The notes under the pieces are model-generated. The model saw only the letters and a program-made list of their open reading frames with translations, was not told the DNA's origin and made no database searches. A program made the translations under genes and the position numbers. 64,000 bases of DNA from Clostridia bacterium (lineage in GTDB: Bacteria; Bacillota; Clostridia; Oscillospirales; Acutalibacteraceae): contig JAFSEP010000049.1 in NCBI GenBank assembly GCA_017435665.1, positions 1 to 64,000 of the forward strand, in the 5' to 3' direction. Shown one piece after another: positions 58,360 to 64,000 of this stretch. How positions within the stretch are numbered: the stretch's first letter is position 1; each line of letters begins with the position of its first letter.

Positions 58360-61300
58360 ATGATTTCAAGTGCAACAAAAAGAATAATAACATTTCTTCT
58401 TGCCGTACTTTTGGTATATTTCTGCGCATTTTCCTGTCCTGTTGCGTTAAAGGCAAGTGCCGCAGATGCTGCCTTTGAGCAGGAAATTGCTGCTTTTCCC
58501 GCAAGCTATAAGCCTTATCTCAGAGCCCTCCACGAGAAATACCCGAACTGGAAATTCAGAATGCTTAATACAGGACTTGATTGGTCGGTTGTTATCCGTG
58601 AGGAGAGTTCAAAAAACAGAAATCTTGTTCCTAAGGGTGACGGCAGCAGCGATTTGCTTAAAAGCAAGGCTGCAGGTGACTATAATTCAAAAACCGGTAC
58701 ATATATCGAAAAGGATGCAGGCTGGGTAACGGCAAACAGCATTGCTGTTTCCTATTTTATGGACCCGAGAAACTTCCTTAATGAAACCGATATCTTTCAG
58801 TTTGAGCTTCTTTCGTTTTCTGATGCAATAACAGTTAATACCGTTGAAAAGGTGCTTGAAGGCACTTTTATGCATGATGCAAAAATTACTTACTTCAATT
58901 CAAACGGAACAAAGAAAACGATTAACAAAAAATACGCTCAGGTTATTTATAATGCCGGTAAAGAAAACAATATCAACCCTTGCTATCTTGCCGCAAAGAT
59001 AAGAAATGAGGTTGTTGTATCCGGTGGGGGCGGAAGCGGCTCCGTAATCGGCAAGTATTCAGGCTATGAGGGTATTTATAACTTCTACAATATTGGTGCA
59101 TATGACGGCAAAAATCCCATAAAGAACGGTCTGAAATGGGCAAGCAGCACGTCAGATAAAAGCTACGGCAGGCCCTGGACCAATCCCGAAAAATCAATAA
59201 TGGGCGGTGCTCAATGGCTCGCTGAAAAATATATTGCAAGAGGTCAGGATACGGGCTATCTGCAGAAGTTTGATGTTGCACCCACTTCTGCGGGGAATCT
59301 TTATAATCATCAATATATGACAAACGTATCCGGTGCCGACTCTCAGGGCTATACAACCTATCAGTCATATAGTGAGCTTGGTATAATGGAGCTCGAAAGA
59401 GTGTTCTCAATACCGGTTTTCAACAATATGCCCGGTTCTTCACAGCAGACAGGAGAATTCAGGCTTCTTGATTCATACGGTCAGACCACCACTATCACAG
59501 CAAGCACCCTGAATCTCAGAAGTATTGCCTCCACAAAGGGAAGCGTAGTTGCAAAAATTCCCTCAGGAACAAAAATTAATGTATTATCAAAGGGTAAGGT
59601 TGACTCGGATTACTATAACTATTATCTGAAAAATCCCTTCTGGTATAATATAAGCGTTGTCCTTGACGGTGTTACCTATACGGGATATATAAGTGCGGAC
59701 TATGTAAACGTAAAAACTTCGGTAAACATAAAAAGAGGAACCACGTTTAATCTGCCAACTGATATTAAAACAGCAGAGAAGCCCACATATTATACCTCTG
59801 ATTCGTCCGTTGTTTCTGTCAACGCAGACGGCAGTCTGAGTGCACTTAAAAACGGCGTTGCAGAGATTACGGCTGTTACATCAAACGGCGGATATGATTT
59901 CATAAAGATTAACGTCTGTGACTATGATTCATCTCATCTGAAGGTTAATAATTTCTCTGTCAGCGGTGAAAACGGTGCGGCAAATTTCACCTGGTCTCAG
60001 GTAAGCGGTGCAAGCGGATACGATATTCTTGTTTATCAGGGCAACAATCTGCTGGGCTCTGCAACTGTATCAGGCTCAGCATGCTCAGCTTCTATCAGCG
60101 GTTTGCCTGTTTCACAGAAGCTGACCTCAAAAATCAGGGCATTTACAAATACCGAGACTGCTAGAACTAACGGTGAGTTTACCGTAATAGGCGATTTTAC
60201 AATAAATCCCGAGCAGGTTAAAAACCTCAGATGCGTTGACGTTACAAAATCATCCTTTGCTCTTGATTGGGATGACGTGAACGATATCACGGGTTATGAA
60301 ATTTACAAATATGACAATACCCTGAAGGGCTATAAGCTTATCAGGAATGTTACCGAATCCTATTACAGATTCTCCTCTGTAAAAGCAGGCTTCAGCAGCA
60401 GCTATAAGGTTCGTGCGTATAAAACTGTCGGAAATCAGAATTATTACGGTGAGTTTTCTCTTGCCGAAACAGGCTACACGTATAGAAAGAGCCTTACCGG
60501 TCTCGCCCAGGCCGACATCAGCAAAACTGCCGTAAAGCTTACGTGGGAGCCCTTCAAAAACGCAACTAAATATGAGCTTTACAGGCTTGATTTATCCTCG
60601 GGAGAGCTGAAAAAAATTGATTCCACCAAGAAGACTACCTATACTGTAAAAAAGCTCTCAGTCAATACAAAATACGTGTTCACCGTAGTTGCATACGTAA
60701 CGGTTGACGGTAAATCCGTAAAGTATGCAGGCAGCGATATTGAAATCAATACTCTGCCGTATGCACCGAAAAATCTCAGCAGCAAGGCTGTGACAAGTAC
60801 AGGATATACACTTTATTGGGGTAAGGTAGAAAACGTAGTTAAATACAGAATTTACAGATATGACGAGGCTACGGGTAAGTATAAGCGTATCAAAACGGTT
60901 ACGGATACAGAATATACAGTAGAAACCGAAGCTCTGACTGAAGGAAAATATAAGATTAAGGCCGGTGTGAAATCCGGAGGAAAAACCGTATACAGCGCAT
61001 ACAGCTCATCAATTACGGTAAAATCGGCTCCCGCAAAGGTCAAGGGGCTTAAATATACGGATAATACTACCTCATCTTATACTCTGACATGGAATAAGGT
61101 TGAAGGCAAAATCAGCGGATATCTTATATATAAATATGACAATGCAAGCGGTAAATATAAATATCTGGATTCAACAAAGAAAACAAGCTATAAGGTAAAA
61201 GGGCTTTCCTCGGGCAAAACCGATTACTATATTGTCAGAGCTTATATAAAGAAGTCGGGCAAAAAAATAAAGAGTGATGAATCTAAGCGCCTCAAGGTGA

Positions 61301-61857
61301 AAACACTTCCCTCAAAGGTTAAGAATGTTTTAATATCTGCTCAGACCACGGACGGATTTACTCTGAGCTGGGCACCGGTTAACGGGGCAAAGGGCTACGA
61401 AATTTACGTATACAGCAAGAATAAGGGTAAATACGTAAGAACAGCAAAAACCTCAGATACATCCTATACCTTTACAGACAGAGCCGCAACAAAGACTACT
61501 AAATATAAGGTAAGAGCATATCTTTATATTGACAGCAAGAAGCTGAACGGCAAGTTTTCATCAGTATTCACGGCAAACACGCTTCCTGCAGATACAAAGA
61601 AAGTCACGGTAAAACAGCTGAAATCTGGTAAGCAGAAAATAAGCTGGAGCGAGGTCAGAAGAGCCGGCTGGTACAGAATTTACATTCTTAACAGCGAAAC
61701 GGGTGAATATGACTACGTGGGTAAAACCGAAGAATGCAGTTATACGCTCAATCCGTTGCAGCCCGGTCAGAACAGCGTAATGATTAAAGCCTGTATGAAA
61801 GTAAATAAAATCAATTATTACTCAGAAGGCAAAATCAAGTCTTTCAGCACAAAATAA
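58360..61857 (+). CDS. Large secreted endo-beta-N-acetylglucosaminidase with SH3, Ig-like and FnIII repeats
   Basis: 1165 residues. A signal peptide (about 1-33, cleavage near ASA-AD) precedes a glucosaminidase domain of LytD/GH73 type (about 45-340; NPCYLAAKIRNEV likely holds the catalytic Glu). Then come a bacterial SH3 domain (about 375-455, TLNLRS start), a Big_2-like domain (about 455-525) and seven FnIII-like modules to the end, each with a W...YxIYxYD pattern. There is no LPXTG sorting signal, so it is secreted or held by wall binding. It probably remodels peptidoglycan. It has its own promoter behind a 16-bp palindrome. Confidence 0.88.
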   Translation: MISSATKRIITFLLAVLLVYFCAFSCPVALKASAADAAFEQEIAAFPASYKPYLRALHEKYPNWKFRMLNTGLDWSVVIREESSKNRNLVPKGDGSSDLLKSKAAGDYNSKTGTYIEKDAGWVTANSIAVSYFMDPRNFLNETDIFQFELLSFSDAITVNTVEKVLEGTFMHDAKITYFNSNGTKKTINKKYAQVIYNAGKENNINPCYLAAKIRNEVVVSGGGGSGSVIGKYSGYEGIYNFYNIGAYDGKNPIKNGLKWASSTSDKSYGRPWTNPEKSIMGGAQWLAEKYIARGQDTGYLQKFDVAPTSAGNLYNHQYMTNVSGADSQGYTTYQSYSELGIMELERVFSIPVFNNMPGSSQQTGEFRLLDSYGQTTTITASTLNLRSIASTKGSVVAKIPSGTKINVLSKGKVDSDYYNYYLKNPFWYNISVVLDGVTYTGYISADYVNVKTSVNIKRGTTFNLPTDIKTAEKPTYYTSDSSVVSVNADGSLSALKNGVAEITAVTSNGGYDFIKINVCDYDSSHLKVNNFSVSGENGAANFTWSQVSGASGYDILVYQGNNLLGSATVSGSACSASISGLPVSQKLTSKIRAFTNTETARTNGEFTVIGDFTINPEQVKNLRCVDVTKSSFALDWDDVNDITGYEIYKYDNTLKGYKLIRNVTESYYRFSSVKAGFSSSYKVRAYKTVGNQNYYGEFSLAETGYTYRKSLTGLAQADISKTAVKLTWEPFKNATKYELYRLDLSSGELKKIDSTKKTTYTVKKLSVNTKYVFTVVAYVTVDGKSVKYAGSDIEINTLPYAPKNLSSKAVTSTGYTLYWGKVENVVKYRIYRYDEATGKYKRIKTVTDTEYTVETEALTEGKYKIKAGVKSGGKTVYSAYSSSITVKSAPAKVKGLKYTDNTTSSYTLTWNKVEGKISGYLIYKYDNASGKYKYLDSTKKTSYKVKGLSSGKTDYYIVRAYIKKSGKKIKSDESKRLKVKTLPSKVKNVLISAQTTDGFTLSWAPVNGAKGYEIYVYSKNKGKYVRTAKTSDTSYTFTDRAATKTTKYKVRAYLYIDSKKLNGKFSSVFTANTLPADTKKVTVKQLKSGKQKISWSEVRRAGWYRIYILNSETGEYDYVGKTEECSYTLNPLQPGQNSVMIKACMKVNKINYYSEGKIKSFSTK

Positions 61858-61872
61858 TCAAAAGGTGATTAA

Positions 61873-62400
61873 ATGAAAAAGTTTTTCGGCCATTTAAAAA
61901 CAATTTTAAAACACAGACACACGGTTATAAGGCATTGCTTTCGTGCAGGAATAGGACTTCAGGGACTCAGACACGATTTGTCAAAATTCTCTCCTACGGA
62001 GTTTATTCCCGGTATCAAGTATTATCTGGGATACAGAAGTCCCAATGAAAAAGAAAGAGAGCTGTTCGGATATTCAAGTGCATGGATGCATCATAAGGGC
62101 AGAAACAAGCATCATTTCGAATATTGGACTGACTACAATACCGTTGAAAAAAAGGTAATGCCTGTTAAAATGCCGAGAAAATACGTTGTGGAAATGTTCT
62201 GTGACAGAGTGGCTGCAAGCAAAATATACCGCAAAGAAAAATATACGGATTCATATCCTCTTGAATACTTCCTTAACGGAGCCAACAGACGTTCAATTCA
62301 TCCTGAAACCTCGGAAGAAATTGAAACTATGCTGAGAATTCTCAGCGAAAAAGGTGAAAAAGAAGCGTTTAAGTATGTAAGAGAATATCTTAAAAGCTAA
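61873..62400 (+). CDS. DUF5662 family protein
   Basis: 175 residues, basic and His-rich. LRHDLSKFSPTEF near residue 36 and HHKGRNKHHFEYW near residue 76 form a conserved histidine/aspartate set like that of HD-type metal phosphohydrolases (similarity noticed by eye). The family is of unknown function and has sometimes been mis-annotated as catalase. It follows the glucosaminidase by 15 bases, with AAAGGTGA as the ribosome site, and may be cotranscribed with it. Confidence 0.82.
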   Translation: MKKFFGHLKTILKHRHTVIRHCFRAGIGLQGLRHDLSKFSPTEFIPGIKYYLGYRSPNEKERELFGYSSAWMHHKGRNKHHFEYWTDYNTVEKKVMPVKMPRKYVVEMFCDRVAASKIYRKEKYTDSYPLEYFLNGANRRSIHPETSEEIETMLRILSEKGEKEAFKYVREYLKS

Positions 62401-62411
62401 TTAAAAAGAAA

Positions 62412-62437
62412 GTGCAGAGCTTCACCGAGCTCTGCAC
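62412..62437. terminator. Bidirectional terminator
   Basis: A 9-bp stem (GTGCAGAGC and its complement) lies between the convergent DUF5662 and chromate transporter genes. Confidence 0.75.
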
Positions 62438-62442
62438 CTTTG

Positions 62443-63030
62443 TTACATTTTAAATATAATTCCTGCAACCGCTGCCAAAAGTATGAAAACAATCGGATGG
62501 ATTTTTTTGAGTTTCGTAACACCGATAAAAATCAATATTGATAGGATAATGCTTTTGTAATCGAAAAAAGAGAGCAGATTTTCCGTACTGAAAGCAATCT
62601 CAGAATTTATAAAAGCAATCTTTGCAACACCGAGACAAGCTGAGGATATAAGACCGATTGATGCTGCACGCAAGCCGTAGAAGGCATATTCAACATATTT
62701 TGAATTACGGAATTTCATCAGAATACGGGAAACAATCAGAATAACAATAACCGAGGGAGTAACAACACCGAGAGGTGCAATCAGCGTTCCCAGAAAGCCG
62801 AAAAGCTCACTATGCTGACTTCCGATCTGATAGCCGATATATGTTGCCATATTTATTCCGAGAGGACCGGGTGTTGACTCGGAAATTGCAACCATATTCG
62901 ATATGTCTGCCTGGGTAAACCAGCCGGTAGCCTCACCCATTGAAGTAAGGAAGGGGAGAGTTGCAAGTCCGCCGCCTACTGAGAACATACCTACAAAGAA
63001 AAATCTGAAAAACATTTCAAGGAGAATCAT
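62443..63030 (-). CDS. Chromate transporter family protein (second half-gene)
   Basis: A 195-residue membrane protein of the CHR family, half-size form. The FSVGGGLATLPFL motif near residue 17 and SESTPGPLGINMATY near residue 50 are the CHR hallmarks. Short CHR proteins work as pairs of oppositely oriented subunits; the other gene overlaps it by 4 bases upstream. Family members move chromate or other anions, and the natural substrate in anaerobes is unknown. Confidence 0.9.
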   Translation of the reverse strand: MILLEMFFRFFFVGMFSVGGGLATLPFLTSMGEATGWFTQADISNMVAISESTPGPLGINMATYIGYQIGSQHSELFGFLGTLIAPLGVVTPSVIVILIVSRILMKFRNSKYVEYAFYGLRAASIGLISSACLGVAKIAFINSEIAFSTENLLSFFDYKSIILSILIFIGVTKLKKIHPIVFILLAAVAGIIFKM

Positions 63031-63587
63031 TTGTTGTTTTCCTCCTTGCTCATTTTTGCTTTTGAAAGGTTAATGACAAGTCCGCAGATACCTGCTGAAA
63101 TAACAAATATTACGGGAGAAAAATCGGTAAAAAATGATAAAAGTGTTATTACAATAAACAAAATCAAGGTTGCAATGTCAACAACGGATTTTTTTGCCAG
63201 CTTGATTATTGAGCTTAAAATCAGAGCAACAACTGCTGCACGTATACCCGCAAACGCCCATTGAACAACCTCTAAGTCCTGAAAGTTGCTTATGAAAGCA
63301 GCAATAATACCAACAATGACAATCGAAGGTGTAATTACACCGAGTGTTGCAGAAATTGCTCCCGGTATACCCTTGATCTTTGTTCCCACAAATGTGGCGG
63401 TATTAACGGCAATTACACCCGGAGTACACTGGCCGATAGCGTAGTAATCCATAAGCTCCTCCTGGGTTGCCCATTTCTGCTTTTCAACAACCTCTTTCTG
63501 AAGCATGGGAAGCATAGCATAGCCGCCGCCAAAAGTAAAACCGCCGATACGTGCAAAGGTAACAAACAGTTTAAATAACGTTTTCAT
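63027..63587 (-). CDS. Chromate transporter family protein (first half-gene)
   Basis: A 186-residue partner of the next gene, with the CHR motif FTFGGGYAMLPML near residue 17 and GQCTPGVIAVNTATF near residue 52. The two genes overlap by 4 bases, consistent with stoichiometric coupled translation of a heteromeric transporter. AGGAGG precedes the ATG. Transcription starts from a promoter that shares its -10 with the divergent gene. Confidence 0.9.
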   Translation of the reverse strand: MKTLFKLFVTFARIGGFTFGGGYAMLPMLQKEVVEKQKWATQEELMDYYAIGQCTPGVIAVNTATFVGTKIKGIPGAISATLGVITPSIVIVGIIAAFISNFQDLEVVQWAFAGIRAAVVALILSSIIKLAKKSVVDIATLILFIVITLLSFFTDFSPVIFVISAGICGLVINLSKAKMSKEENNK

Positions 63588-63630
63588 TGATTACCTCCTG
63601 AAAAATATCATTAAATTCATCTGTTTGGGT

Positions 63631-63658
63631 TTGATTTTTTTACATTATGTATTATAAT
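63631..63658 (+). promoter_or_regulatory. Rightward promoter of RlmA-like gene
   Basis: TTGATT at 63631-63636 and TATAAT at 63653-63658 have a 16-base spacer. The -10 lies in the symmetric octamer ATTATAAT. Confidence 0.65.
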
Positions 63659-63679
63659 GATAAAAATATAATTATTCAA
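63651..63679 (-). promoter_or_regulatory. Leftward promoter of chromate transporter genes
   Basis: On the minus strand TTGAAT (63674-63679) and TATAAT (63651-63656) are separated by 17 bases. The -10 uses the same symmetric octamer as the rightward promoter. Confidence 0.65.
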
Positions 63680-63697
63680 CATACGGAGTTGAGATTT

Positions 63698-64000
63698 TTG
63701 TCAAAGTTTATTTGTCCCTTTTGTAAAAGTTTCATAAAAAGAGAAGAAAAAACATACAAGTGCATAAACAATCACACCTTTGATATTGCAAAGGAAGGAT
63801 ATATTCATCTTTTGCCTGTTAATAAGATGCACTCAAAAATTCCCGGAGATACAAAGGAAATGGTATCGGCAAGGCGGAGCTTTCTTGAAGAGGGCTATTA
63901 TAAGCCGTTTTCCGATAAGCTTAACGAAATCGTACTTAAATACGCAACGGATAAATGCTGCATTGTTGATGCCGGCTGCGGCGAAGGCTATTACACCGGA
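63698..64000 (+). CDS. RlmA-like 23S rRNA guanine methyltransferase, truncated by window edge
   Basis: The first 101 codons of a gene running off the right edge. It starts with TTG (63698), with GGAG 9 bases upstream. The N-terminal zinc ribbon reads FICPFCKSF with later Cys and His (KCINNHTFD), then GYIHLLPVN, and the SAM motif VDAGCGEGYYTG appears at the cut. This order fits RlmA-type enzymes that methylate N1 of a guanine near position 745/748 of 23S rRNA. There is no evidence of damage; it is simply cut. Confidence 0.85.
   Translation, partial: MSKFICPFCKSFIKREEKTYKCINNHTFDIAKEGYIHLLPVNKMHSKIPGDTKEMVSARRSFLEEGYYKPFSDKLNEIVLKYATDKCCIVDAGCGEGYYTG

Overview
The window is a chromosomal segment of a low-to-moderate GC, Gram-positive, anaerobic and probably spore-forming member of the Clostridia. 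A gut Oscillospirales/Ruminococcaceae-like bacterium is the best guess (inference). The evidence is the order of the spoVB-like, mazG, rqcP, yabP, yabQ, divIC-like and yabR genes, as in Bacillus/Clostridia, together with an O2-independent coproporphyrinogen dehydrogenase, ThyX instead of ThyA, reverse rubrerythrin plus rubredoxin, a split class I fumarase, and many consensus sigma-A promoters with 16-17 bp spacers. I see no phage, insertion sequence, CRISPR array, rRNA operon or integrative element. About 70 protein genes and one tRNA gene are supported.

Layout. 0.3-2.6 kb: phoH, ybeY, dgkA and a small membrane protein. 2.6-12.4 kb: an accessory carbohydrate and transport zone with a D-2-hydroxyacid dehydrogenase, GH2 enzyme, WYL regulator, GPH-type symporter, PHP-domain protein, tRNA-Leu(GAG), an unusual hairpin-array repeat, a YfcC-family carrier and a GH43 enzyme. 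12.4-17.1 kb: metal and oxidative-stress genes, namely a P-type ATPase behind a probable yybP-ykoY (Mn2+) riboswitch, a 51-aa rubredoxin absent from simple ORF lists, a palindrome-rich repeat, and a PerR-like regulator with reverse rubrerythrin under a perfect 7-1-7 Fur/PerR box. 17.1-21.5 kb: a complete nucleoside-salvage operon (deoC, deoD, deoB, cdd, pyrimidine-nucleoside phosphorylase). 21.6-28.1 kb: a DivIVA-like coiled-coil gene with the fumarase beta subunit, an aldose-1-epimerase, an ECF sigma factor with a multi-pass membrane partner, an EamA transporter and a flavoprotein. 28.2-31.3 kb: a tandem-domain ThyX, then cupin, thymidylate kinase and DJ-1-like genes.

31.4-63.7 kb is mostly housekeeping on the + strand: mltG, a U32 peptidase, recJ, relA/spoT, dtd, an MBL hydrolase, hemZ, a uridine-kinase-like gene, the spoVB-like to yabR cluster, fumarase alpha, raiA/hpf, a THUMP methyltransferase, two M42 aminopeptidases, GNAT, a YnbB-like PLP enzyme, DUF2461, a phosphohexomutase, alr, a 59-aa cysteine protein, comF and a very large secreted glucosaminidase with SH3, Ig-like and seven FnIII domains. 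A two-gene chromate-type transporter faces a truncated RlmA-like methyltransferase at the right edge.

The most interesting items are the tandem ThyX, whose two halves appear to have lost complementary parts of the active-site signature; the array of mini-hairpins separated by a constant ATGAAG-type spacer beside tRNA-Leu; the ECF sigma factor with an unrecognised polytopic partner; and a promoter-terminator unit with no ORF (small RNA candidate) between rubredoxin and rubrerythrin.
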